This document shows positions 12,640-23,165 of a stretch of 64,000 nucleotides of DNA, piece by piece (position 1 is the stretch's first letter; each line of letters begins with the position of its first letter). Under the pieces are notes generated by a model. The model had not been told where the DNA came from, did no database searches, and saw only the letters and a list, made by a program, of their open reading frames with translations. This stretch comes from Callorhinus ursinus (taxonomy: Eukaryota; Chordata; Mammalia; Carnivora; Otariidae): positions 23,738,587-23,802,586 of the forward strand of contig NW_020312785.1 of assembly GCF_003265705.1 (NCBI RefSeq). Reading direction: 5' to 3'. A program made the position numbers and the translations under genes.

Positions 12640-13610
12640 GCAAAGAAAGGACACTTAAGACTGCCTGAATGAGGGGAGAGGAGGCATCCTGAGACATAAA
12701 ATTTGAGATGAGATGAGTCTTGAAAAATGAGTCAAGGATAAAAGAAAGGAGATGGTTTCACCCAGAAGGCACAGCTACAAAAAGAATATGGTACACTTTA
12801 TGGGACCTGTGGGGAGTTAGTATGGCCTGAGTGGAAGGTGCATGTCAGAGATTAGTAAGTATGTGCCTCAAGAAGTAGTCAGAAGCTATAGTGTGATGAG
12901 CTTTGTACATCAAGTCAAAGTTCTAGAACTTACCTGAAGGCAACAGAACATTTAAATATTTTAAGCAAGGCATGGGCACAGTCATGCTCGGTTTCAAAGA
13001 GCTCACCATTGGTAGTATGACACTGGACTATACAGCAAGCTAAATTAGGAGGTAATTGGTCAGGAAACTTTTGTACTCTTTGGGACTTTGACAGAAGAGA
13101 AAATAGAGGAAAGAATCTAGAGATATTTAGTTATAAAACCAACAGGATCTGATCACTGGCAATGTGGGGTGAAAAAGAAATGAAAAATGCACAGGATGGA
13201 AGAAAAGAACAAGGCACAGGATTCCAAGTTTGTGATCTGGCAATGGGCGAATGACAGTCCCAGTGAAAGTGGAAAATCAGAGTGAAATTTGGTGAGAGGA
13301 AGGACAGAGGAGATGATTTATTCAGTCTGAGACATGGAGGGCTTGAGGCACTTCTTGAAAATCCGAGTAGAGATGACAAGTTGCCAACTGAATATTCAAG
13401 TTTGACCTCAGAAAAAAATCTCAGCTGGAGCCGTAGATGAGAATCAAGCTAGAGGCTGAAACCATGGGAAAGAATAAAACTGTCAAGAGAGAGTGTATAA
13501 AGGAAGTAACGGCCAATTACAGAACCTGGAGAACACCCAGACTCTACTCAAGTACAGTGGAGCTCAAGACTCTCTCTACCCCTACCCTGCAGGCCCATGT
13601 AGCTGGACCC
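12640..13610 (-). mobile_element. L2-like copy, reverse orientation
   Basis: On the plus strand it reads TTTGAGATGAGATGAGTCTTG, then a GCACAGCTAC region, then CATGGGCACAGTCATG, TAGGAGGTAATTGGTCAGG and GGATCTGATCACTGGCAATG. These follow the reverse complement of a long L2 copy. Divergence is high and the limits are approximate. Confidence 0.55.
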
Positions 13611-13619
13611 CAGCTAGAG

Positions 13620-14279
13620 TGACTTTTGGGAATGGAAAACTCAAGCCTAATCTTTCACCAGAATGTTTGTACAGCAGTATTCAGTAAGAGAGTTTCAGCA
13701 ATAAAAATGGCGTCTATATTACTAAAGGCTAAATTGTCATGCTCCGTGGAATACTCTTTCCTCAGATTGTTAATAAGTATTGCTCAAAAAAAGAGTTGCA
13801 GTTCTCAGGGTCTTTTGTCTTGCTAAAAGCACATTATGCTGCACCAAAAGAAAGGTATTCTATGCAGCCTTTCTCTAACTTATTTGGCTACTGAACTCTT
13901 CAGTTTTCTTTTTCCTGGATATCCCACTGAACTTTGCTTCTGAGGAATACACCTCCAGAGAAAATATACTCTGTTAGCATGTAATACTCTGAAGAAAATG
14001 AATAGGGTTAGCAAAAAAAAAAAAAAAAAAGAGTCATTTGTATGTAGTGCCCACACCTTTGAAAATCCTAACAAAAAAACACAGAAATCTCACATTCCTC
14101 ATAATGTATAACTCTCAGAAAAGGAACTTTCCAATTCCCAAGTGATATTTACAATGAGTAATCGGTTAATCTCCACAATAAAAATTATAAATAGCAATCA
14201 CCATCTCCAGAAACACTATAATAAATTATTCTTTATTATCAAGTCTAAGCAGGAAGGAAAGGAATGAAGGAGAAAACTA
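13620..14279. other. Intronic sequence, nothing recognised
   Basis: Contains an A18-type run near 14015-14031. No repeat body was identified beside it. Confidence 0.55.
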
Positions 14280-14455
14280 GCATTAATTGTCCCTCATCTC
14301 CTTCATCACAACATCTTTATGAGATGGGTGTTATATCTGGTGTCCATATGGGGGAAGTGAGACTCTCAGCGGTCATTCAGCTGGAAGGTGGCAGAGCTGG
14401 GATTCAACCCGAATCCGGTTCAAAAGCCTTGCTCTTCCCAACTATTCCATAATTG
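14280..14455 (-). mobile_element. MIR
   Basis: GTGGCAGAGCTGGGATTCAACCC and CAAAAGCCTTGCTCTTCCCA are the reverse complement of the MIR core and 5' region. Confidence 0.8.
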
Positions 14456-14686
14456 CTGCTAAGATTAATTCATTAAAATCCACAGCGAAACATGCTTTGT
14501 CTGTTCTTCTTTCTAGTGCTGGAAGTGTTTGTCTTGATTGCTTGTTTTTAAATTGTGGATGATAAAAACAAGAAGCAGTCAAACCTGGTTGCATCTGTTG
14601 TTCCTTTCCCCATGCACACAGAGAATACCTAGCTGTAAACTGCACAATTTCATATTCCTTTTACTCAGTAAAGAATCTGATAATGA

Positions 14687-14871
14687 TGGGACACCTGGGT
14701 AGCTCAGTTGGTTAAGCGGCTGCCTTCGGCTCAGGTCATGATCCTAGGGTCCTGGGATCGAGGCCCGCATTGTGCTCCTTGCTCAGCGGGGAGACTGCTT
14801 CTCCCTCTGCCTGCTGCTCCCCCTGCTTGTGCTGTCTCTCTGACAAATAAATAAATAAAATCTTCAAAAAA
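14687..14871 (+). mobile_element. SINEC
   Basis: Head GGGACACCTGGGTAGCTCAG, body GGATCGAGGCCCGCATTGTG, tail AAATAAATAAAATCTTC. A perfect 13-bp target-site duplication, AATCTGATAATGA, is at 14674-14686 and 14872-14884. Confidence 0.95.
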
Positions 14872-15036
14872 AATCTGATAATGAACGAATAGAGGTATAA
14901 AGGTTTTTTTTATACTGTGTCATCTTCTCTAATTATGATCTTGAATTTTTGAGTAAATAGCTTATAATGTCAGTTTTTAATACTGAGAACCTCAATTCCT
15001 ATGCAACTGTTTACACAATTAAAATTCAGGATCACT

Positions 15037-15154
15037 GGGGCACCTGGATGGCTCCATGGGTAGAACATGAAACTCTTGATCTCAGGGTTGTGAGTTCCAG
15101 CCCCATGCTGGGTATAGAGATTACTTAAAAATAAAAACATAAAAACACTTCAAA
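15037..15154 (+). mobile_element. SINEC, short older subtype
   Basis: Head GGGGCACCTGGATGGCTCCA, core CTTGATCTCAGGGTTGTGAG, and the GAGATTACTTAAAAATAAAA end without the CT-rich segment. Target-site duplication AAAATTCAG(G/T)ATCACT at 15021-15036 and 15155-15170. Confidence 0.93.
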
Positions 15155-15170
15155 AAAATTCAGTATCACT

Positions 15171-17489
15171 GGTTCCCCAATTTTCCACCAACATACTTTG
15201 AGGGAAAAGTCTCTCATCTTCTATCAATAATTGCTGACTCACTTTCTCAAAGGGAAAGTTTGGGAGAATTATGCCAAGATCATATAGGGAAGAACACATA
15301 TGACTCTCAGAAAAGTATAGATTACATATAGTCCTCCTCCCCAGAGCAGGTGGTGTTCACCTCCACTGGGTCACAAAGCCTCTCTCTCTAATATTCTTGA
15401 CTCATTCATAAAAAGCCTTCTCTCTTCCATCATAAATTCTGAGTTTCTGTAAGCCACCTGACAACCACCATTCTAATAATTTCCTTTTATGTACTTATTT
15501 TTATGTTATAAGATACCAGGTTTCTATTACACTTGGTAAGACCAACTTCTTGGTTTCAACCAAACTCTGCATAGGAAACAGAAAAGTAACAAAGAGAGGG
15601 TCAAAGAAGAAAGGGATGGGCAGAGTGAGGTTTTAACAAGGAACACGGATGATAATAAACGTGAGCTGCCCTCAGCACAAATCCTGGTAGAACCTTGAGA
15701 AGAGAACACAGTTGACTTCAGGCATGGTCAACATCAGGAAAACGGGCAGGGCAGAATTCCTTCAACAACTGTCCGGTTGGAAGATAAAATATAAACATGA
15801 GTGACTGAAATATCTAAATATTTACACAACCGCAGCTGGAAAAAGATATACACGTAAGTGCTAAGTATTTCAAGGAAATATATCAAAGTCACATGAGATT
15901 TATGATGAGGAAACCAAACTCCTAGTTGGCTGCAACTAGGAGTTCCAAACTGTTCCCTCCTTTAAAACATCAGTTTTATAGGCACACAAGCAAGTAACCA
16001 TCTAAGAGGCAGATCTTGGTAATATTCTATTGAGGTATACAAAACACACACATACATAATTTTATTCTTTTTTCATATACATGATTTTACTCTTTTTTTC
16101 CCTAGCATGGCAGTAACATTTGTCTCAGAGTTTTGTTTATGTTTTCAAGTCTGTTTCTTAGTAGATGGAGTGAAATAGTATTTATTTTATTAACAAAGTC
16201 TTATTTTGATCTGAATTTCTCTTTCATATTCTTTGGCAGGTTAAAATTAGAAAACATTAAACAATTAAAATATCCATTTGTCTCATATATCATATGAAAA
16301 CATCTTGCAGCACAGAAATGCTTGTAAAATTACTAAAAGCACAAGAGTAGCAAGTTCAGAGAGGAGTTGACAGATGCACAATGAATATTAATAGACAATT
16401 GGTGACATCTGTCCTAGGTGGGGGGTGGGTGGGTTTATATATGCCTTGACAACAAACCTGTATTTGTAAAAGAACACCTATATTCTTAAAAGAGCCTTGC
16501 CTCTTAACCTTTTTATTTAAGCTCCATTTACATTTTAAGGAGCCTACAGCCTCCAATTATTAACATAAATCCTACCAGGGGCACCAATCCTGTAATTTTC
16601 CCATCAGAATTTCATCCTACAAGGAGATATTTGTTAAAAATAAGAAGACAGCAACCATTAATTACTCACTGTGTAGAGAGTAGACTTAAATATCCTCTAC
16701 TGAGTCATACACATTTCCCAAATACTCGCACATTATTTGAATAAGTACAAAAACAGACCATACCACGGAAAAAACACATAGCTTCCCCTGAAATTATACA
16801 GAATATAAGAATACAAGGGAAACAGAACACTTTAAAACAACTACATGATTAATGAATCATGCCATTTTCTTTAGGTACTTTGTCTCAGCCTAATTTCCTA
16901 TGATTATAATATCCCCTAAAGATGGGATGGGGGTTCTAGCCAAAATTCAGAATAATCCCCAAAATTAATTGAGGATCATTGATAGTATCTGTTATTATCT
17001 AAAAATGATTATCAAAATTGTCCAAATGGAATTCTAGAAGTGAATCCTTGGTGGTTTTGTAATATTCCTATAGAATCTAATAGCATATGGCTGTGTCCCA
17101 AAAGATATGAGAGAGACTGACAGAATAAGTTAAATTTTAAAAACAATATTGCTTGCTCTTCCCACCCCCTCCCCATTTTTAATAATATGGAGTCTAAGTA
17201 GAATAGACTTTTCTGTCATGGGACCCAAATATTGCAGAACCTACTAAGGCATTAGCTGCAGGAATTGCCTCAATGGACTCAAACCAGGCAGGATTTCACT
17301 CTGAGCTGTAACTAAAGGGGTTGTAGGGTCAAAGTTGGTTAGGTGAGTTCATGCTTCCTTTTGCCCTTGAAGTAAAATTTCCAATCAATAAGCGAATAGG
17401 AGAATTCTACCTTCTGTAAAATGTCAAACAAAAATATTTGCATATGTTAAAGTCCAAATTTTCTCACTCTCCCATTTATTGGTTTACCT
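15171..17489. other. Intronic sequence, nothing recognised apart from the hairpin
   Basis: Holds the hairpin at 15917 and a 22-bp imperfect tandem (16052-16073 / 16077-16098, period 25). Confidence 0.55.
15917..15944. repeat. Perfect 12-bp hairpin with GCTG loop
   Basis: AACTCCTAGTTG, four bases GCTG, then CAACTAGGAGTT. All twelve arm positions pair. Confidence 0.93.
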
Positions 17490-17595
17490 CTATATTGAAC
17501 ATTTACTGTATTAAGAATTGTGCTAAGCATTAGCAACACAAAGAAATATGAAATAAAATCCCTGACCTTAACTGCCTTAGGTTCACCAAGAAGAA
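17490..17595 (-). mobile_element. L2 3' end fragment
   Basis: TTGAACATTTACTGTATTAAGAATTGTGCTAAGC and AAATCCCTGACCTTA match the reverse complement of the L2 3' end. Confidence 0.6.
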
Positions 17596-17654
17596 ATAGC
17601 AGGGGTGAGGGAAAAAGAAAAAAAAAAAAAAGACTAATGTAGTATTTGTGGGTA

Positions 17655-17865
17655 AAGTTTGTTCAATCTAGAGACTAGATTCAGTGTGCCTGCATTCAAA
17701 TCCAAGCTCTGATACCTGTTAGCTGTGTAAACTCAGGTAAATTCCTTAACCTCTCTGAATGTTCGTTTCTTCATCTGTAAAATGAGTATAAAAATAATGT
17801 TTATATTTTTAGGTTAGCATAATCCCTGGTGCATAAAATATTACATAGATCGCTGATTGGAAACA
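17655..17865 (+). mobile_element. MIR
   Basis: GCCTGCATTCAAATCCAAGC, TAGCTGTGTAAACTCAGG and TTCTTCATCTGTAAAATGAG are the MIR tRNA-derived and core segments in forward order. Confidence 0.85.
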
Positions 17866-19002
17866 CTGATGTAGTATTTGGAATTTGGCATAAGCACCAT
17901 TGTTTAATTTTATGATTTCCCTCTCCAACCTCTCCTGGAATTATATTAGGACCCCTACTAGCTAGAAATGTTACTGTTTCTTTTCTACATTTGTAAGAAA
18001 AGTTATAAACTATGCAAGAATCTAGTTTTAGTTGAGAATTCAACTCAAAATTATTTTCCATTTATACAGATCTTGGAAGGATCTGGCACAATTCCAGCCA
18101 AACATCTATCAAAAGAGAAGAAAAACAAAATAAAACAAAACAGAGCACTTAGCCCACTCAACTTATTGTTTTACTAAGAATCGTAAGAGGGTGAGTCTTT
18201 CCAAAGCCATCTATAATAAAGCATCTTTGTTCTCTGTGGAAAATATCCCATACATATCTATTGATTAAATGTATTACTTTCAAAATTTGAAAAACACACT
18301 AATGCATTTAAAATATTACTGCATGAATAGTCATATTATCTTTCTTTCCCTTTTCATTACAAATATAAAAATCCTATGGGTTCATCCTATTGATCAAGTT
18401 TGTAATTGTGCATAATTACATTTCAAGACAACTTTCTATAGATACACTAAGGTACTATAATTCACAAATAATCCTTTATTTCCTAATACCTATCATAATG
18501 GACCAAAATATTTAGGCCTGAAAATATAATAACTTATTTCAGCTATTATAACCATTTTTCACAGATGACAAATCCTGAACAATATTTTGAACTGTGAAAA
18601 ACAGTATTTGGGTGGTCCTGGGTGTTTTTTATTGCTAGGGGAACAAAGTTCATCCTAATATTAGATTTTCAACATATTAGGACACCTTACATGAATTGCA
18701 ATCAACATTAATCTACATCTCACTTTTTTAATATATAATATGGAAATTGCAGATGGTTATAAATTTGAGCCAACTATAACCTCAATATACAGAACACGAG
18801 CAAACTTCCTTATTGAAATTACAACTCAACAGTACTCATAACTGTAAAAACAAACAAACAAAACAAAACAAAAAAACCTTGCTTACCAAACTTCCTCTGT
18901 CCTGAATTTAAATTTCCAAGGGAAAAAATTTTATCCTGAAATTAATCTTATTTTTGTGTTTAAAATTATGTTTTTAAGTCATAAATTAAAAGTATATAAA
19001 AA

Positions 19003-19223
19003 TGGGGGCACCTGGGTAGTTTAGCCATTAAGCATCTGCCTTTGGCTCAGGTCATGATCCCAGGGTCCTGGGATCGAGCCCCGCATCGGGCCCCGCATCA
19101 GGCTCCCTGCTCCGCGGGAAGCCTGCTTCTCCCTCTCCCAAGCCCCCTGCTTGTGTTCCCTCTCTCGCTGTGTCTCTCTCTGTCAAATAAATAAATAAAA
19201 TCTTTTTAAAAATATAAAAAAAT
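19003..19223 (+). mobile_element. SINEC with an internal 12-bp duplication
   Basis: Full-length copy with head GGGGGCACCTGGGTAGTTTA. The segment CCCCGCATCGGG is immediately repeated as CCCCGCATCAGG. Target-site duplication AAAAGTATATAAAAA just before 19003 and at about 19224-19238. Confidence 0.94.
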
Positions 19224-20309
19224 AAAAGTATATAAAAACAACTAGGGATATAATACAATTTGTTAATCACATGAAGTTTTTTAAAAAAATTATTATATAA
19301 AGTAGTATTTATCAATTCTTTCTCTACAGACTTGCATTAGATTTTCATAGAATCTGCACATATTATAGATATAATTTACTGAGTCAATAACCTAAAATCA
19401 ATTAAAGTACTAAACATAAGGCTTTTGACTTTACATCTTAAATTAGGTAGTCATACTTAAACTATATTTAGAGAACCCTTGAATCTAGGTGAGTTATTAA
19501 TGTCTTTGAAACTGAGTATAGAATTGTAATTTTAAGAATAAGTATCTAAAGACAATTACACTTTTGGAAAACAAAATACTTAGAAAAGCCTTTTAAAGGA
19601 TTACTGAGAAATCCCTGTAGGAATGCAGTCAACTTCACTTATTTTTAAATTTAGTACTTCTGACATGAACAAGAATTTCTAAAGAATCTTGTTTATATAT
19701 TGGCAAACTGTCATTTTTACTTCCCCTGTACTCACCCTATTTCTCTCTCATTGTATCTTGGATTTAGATCTTATAGATTCTACAGGGTACCCTAACAATG
19801 GATAAAAAGAGGCTGACCCTATCACCTGACTTACAAAATATGGAGATTTATAGGGTGTTCCAGATGTTAAATTAAAATCTACTCAGTAGTCTTTATTTTC
19901 TAAGAGGGTAAATAAATAATTCATTAGTGCAAAACAAAGCTATGTATGTGGTTGATCTAATGGAAAAATCCACAATACATGAAATATCAACACATACAAC
20001 TTTTGATGCCAAAAGATAAGAAATAAAAAAAAAAAGATCTCCTAACTTTAAAAGCATCCTTTTTTCCCCTCTATTTTTTCTCTCTGATTTGAGATTTGTT
20101 GCTTTCTCTGTGTCTTTCTTCTGAAAACAAGTTTGGCTTTTTTTTTTTTTTCTTTTGCCTTTTGGAATAGAGTTATAGCGTCACTTTTTCCTAAGATTTT
20201 AAATTTCTCTTTAATTGTGATCCTATGATTTGTATATGCATTTATCATTCTGTATGTTAATGCAACTTAAAAGAGAACTATGATACCTTCAGTCATTAGT
20301 TTGATGGTG

Positions 20310-20510
20310 GTTTAATTTTAAAGGGAAAGAGCCATACTTTCTTTTAGTTTTGCTTAGAAAGCACTTACAATACTGAAATACTTATATTTAGTTACTAAAT
20401 AGTTACACAACTACTGAAATACTTACACATTTCCAGTGCCTACAACAGCACCTGACACTTAGCAAGTACTCAATAAACATTTGTTGAATGAATGAACAGA
20501 TAATGGAAAG
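20310..20510 (+). mobile_element. L2 or MIR 3' end
   Basis: CAGTGCCTACAACAGCACCTGACAC then AGTACTCAATAAACATTTGTTGAATGAATGAA is the terminal sequence shared by L2 and MIR copies. Confidence 0.7.
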
Positions 20511-21054
20511 AAAATGATGGGAGACCTCATGTGTATTTATAAATAGTTTAGAACACAGGATGGGCAAACACTCATGCTTGGAGGCAGGCAGCATCGTCCT
20601 GAGTTCAAGAGAAAGTAAGATCAATCCTTACTTCTGCTGCTAGAGAGCAGACACCCACAGAGGAGAGGAGCTCTGAGAGCCAAGGCCTCCTGGAAGGCAT
20701 TGGGACATACAAGACTTTAGGTCCACTCAAATTCAATTAACTGAAACTTTACAGAGTATCATGTGTAGTAATTAACAGAGATGTAAGCTATACAATTCTA
20801 GTAGAAGAAAAACTGAGGGAAAAAGACAGAGGGAGAAAGAGCTAGAATAATAAGATCTAAAAAAACAAAAATCTTAATGTTGATTTCTTAGGGACCATGG
20901 AAAAATGGATGGTTTTTGTTTCCTTCTAAGTTTCTCTAGTCTGGTGTTACCTTCATAATAAAATATTTTTGTTTTAAAAGTTTGAAAGCCAACAAAACTT
21001 TTTTGAAAAATATGGAGAAAATAAAATTCAGAAAATAAAATTCTGGCTAACTAG

Positions 21055-21235
21055 CATTCATTTACTCACTCAACGAATATGTGCTAGTTACTCACATTGC
21101 ATTAGGTCTGTCCTAGACATAGGTGATACCAGAGTACAGACAAAAACAAAAACAGTAGTAGCTCGTTCTCTCTCACTTTCCCTCTCCAGTTAGTAAAGAT
21201 GCAACATTAATGTGAGTGACAGACAACACTGTGCA
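21055..21235 (-). mobile_element. L2 3' end fragment
   Basis: TTTACTCACTCAACGAATATGTGCTAG, then CTGTCCTAGACATAGGTGATACC and a CAGACAAAAACA run fit reverse-complement L2. Confidence 0.65.
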
Positions 21236-21919
21236 CTTAAACAAGTATGTGTACTGACATACCTCTTAGACAACATTAACTATTTTTATAAGCACACAAA
21301 AACACTAGTATACAAACTGGAAAGAGCTGTATATGCAAAATGGCATGAAACATAAAATGTGTGAAAGCAAACATCTTTGCCTAAAACCAAAGTTTCGTGG
21401 AAAGGCGGAAATCTGTATGACATTAAATGAAGAGAGGCCATAAACTCTGAGCATATAGATGCTCCATCATGCCTTGTGTGATCTCTAGGAGTTCAAAGTC
21501 TAGAAATGGATTTAAACCAATTAACTGCTATCAGTTGCCTCTTCTCTTTCAAAAGCAAAAAGACTTAATTATTTTACTTATCTTCCATACATACCATTAC
21601 AACAAAGTAATTCCTGATCTATGCTGGCCAGGGAAAATCTTTTATTATTTAAACCTTAAATGACTTTTTACTTCACATTTGACTATTTTTAGTAATTCTG
21701 AGACCCTCTATTAATATTAAATTAAGCCCTAATTACATTATCAAAATATGCTTATATTTTTCCTACTCAGACTGTAATAACTGGTAGATTATCTCAATAA
21801 AATGGGTATTGCCCCAGCTTTCTCCTAGCACTGAAATAAGACCCGAGATAGAGAACAATGAAGTATAAGTTTGATTTTTGTTTCATTGATTTTTTTATTA
21901 ATTCAAGAACTATATTTAT

Positions 21920-22125
21920 GGGGCACCTGGGTGGGTCAGTCAGGTAAGTGTATGCCTTCAGTTCAGGTCATGATCTCAGGGTCCTGGGATCGAGCCCCAC
22001 GTAGGGCTCCATGCTCAGTGGGGAGTCTGCTTCTCCCCCTCCCTCTGCCACTCCCCCACCGCCCTCCAATCGTGCTCCCTCTCATTCTTTCTCTCAAATA
22101 AATAAATAAAATCTCTTTTTAAAAA
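21920..22125 (+). mobile_element. SINEC
   Basis: Head GGGGCACCTGGGTGGGTCAG, tail AATAAATAAAATCTCTTTTT. A perfect 15-bp target-site duplication, AAGAACTATATTTAT, is at 21905-21919 and 22126-22140. Confidence 0.96.
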
Positions 22126-22318
22126 AAGAACTATATTTATATAATATGGTCTTTTGAAAAAAGTAAGAGTAATTTTCCTTTGAATAGGTATTTTATGTAG
22201 TACGCATATGCATAAATTTGCATGTAGATATTTTAAGAGGCAAATATAGGCTCATCAAAATAAATCCTCCTGAAACATCAGGCACAGGCATGAGAAACTG
22301 GAATAATAACCCATTCAA

Positions 22319-22474
22319 GGGGCACCTGGGTGGCTCAGTTAGTTAAGCGTCTGCCTTTGACTCAGGTCATGATCCCAGAGTTCTGGGATAGAGCTCAGTG
22401 GAGAGCCTGCTTCTTCCTCTACCCCTCTCCCTGCTTGTGATCTCTCTCTCTCAAATAAATAAAATCTTTAAAAA
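22319..22474 (+). mobile_element. SINEC, body internally deleted
   Basis: Head GGGGCACCTGGGTGGCTCAG. The body jumps from CTGGGATAGAGC to TCAGTGGAGAGCC, so the CCCCGCATCGGGCTCCCTGC segment is missing. Target-site duplication AACCCATTC at 22309-22317 and 22475-22483. The U4 pseudogene's target duplication starts 14 bp further on. Confidence 0.94.
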
Positions 22475-22510
22475 AACCCATTCGACAGGTAACCTTTAAA
22501 CATTTTTTTA

Positions 22511-22573
22511 GCTTTGCGCAGTGGCAGTATCGTAGCCAATGAGGTTTATCTGAGGCGCGATTATTGCTAATTG
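22511..22573 (+). pseudogene. U4 snRNA pseudogene, 3'-truncated retrocopy with target-site duplication
   Basis: The sequence matches the 5' end of U4 snRNA: AGCTTTGCGCAGTGGCAGT, then the GAGGTTTATC segment, GAGGCGCGATTATTGCTAATTG, and stops where U4 would continue AAAACTTTTCCC. About 63 of roughly 145 bases are present, with one substitution near GAGGTTTATC(C/T)GAGG. A perfect 14-bp direct repeat, TAAACATTTTTTTA, brackets it at 22497-22510 and 22574-22587. There is no poly-A tail. This is the known class of 3'-truncated snRNA pseudogenes flanked by short direct repeats, thought to arise by retroposition of a truncated cDNA. It should not be functional: the Sm site and the 3' domain are missing. 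Confidence 0.93.
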
Positions 22574-22724
22574 TAAACATTTTTTTATATGAAAAACAAC
22601 TGAAAGCCATGTCTCTAAATATGAGATCCTTCTTTATAGGTTTATGAGGTTTCTCTAATTTCAAAGTATTCTTTACTTTATTTCTGTACTTTAGAAAGAC
22701 CTGTCATGAGGTTTAAAGTATAGA

Positions 22725-22850
22725 TAAGTGGTCCCTGACCTATTCAGTCATATTCTTTGGGTATAAGGATTTGTAACTGGTACTTTACAGGTACACAATG
22801 TGATTTTAATTCACACTACAGTTTGAGAACCACTGAACTAAGGAACTATT
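22725..22850 (+). mobile_element. MER5A-like hAT fragment (3' end)
   Basis: AATTCACACTACAGTTTGAGAACCACTG ends with the MER5A terminal inverted repeat. The 5' part is weak. Confidence 0.55.
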
Positions 22851-22924
22851 GTTATACCTAATTTCTCACATTGAGTATTCTGAAATTGTACTCTTTATTA
22901 AATATTCCAAGCACTGCTAATACC

Positions 22925-23165
22925 AGCACAGTTACACAGCACTTACCATGCATCACACATTTTTCTAAGTGTTTTAAATACATTAACTCATTTAATTCTT
23001 GCCAAAAGAAAATAAATGAGTAACTGCAATATTATGATTAACCTCCTCTTACAGGTGACAAAATCAAAGGACAGCAAAGAGGTAATTCACTTGAGTTCAC
23101 AAACCTAATTTATTAGAGATGTGAACCATGGTCTCAGGTAATTTGACTCCAGAGTTTATACCCTG
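22925..23165 (-). mobile_element. MIR
   Basis: CAGCACTTACCATGCATCAC, ATACATTAACTCATTTAATTC, CTCCTCTTACAGGTGACAAA and GAACCATGGTCTCAGG are reverse-order MIR segments. Confidence 0.8.

Larger units (their letters stand above)
17866..21054. other. Intronic sequence around the SINEC at 19003
   Basis: AT-rich, with an (AAAC)n stretch near 18847 and a T-run near 20139. Only the SINEC and the L2/MIR end at 20310 were assigned. Confidence 0.55.
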
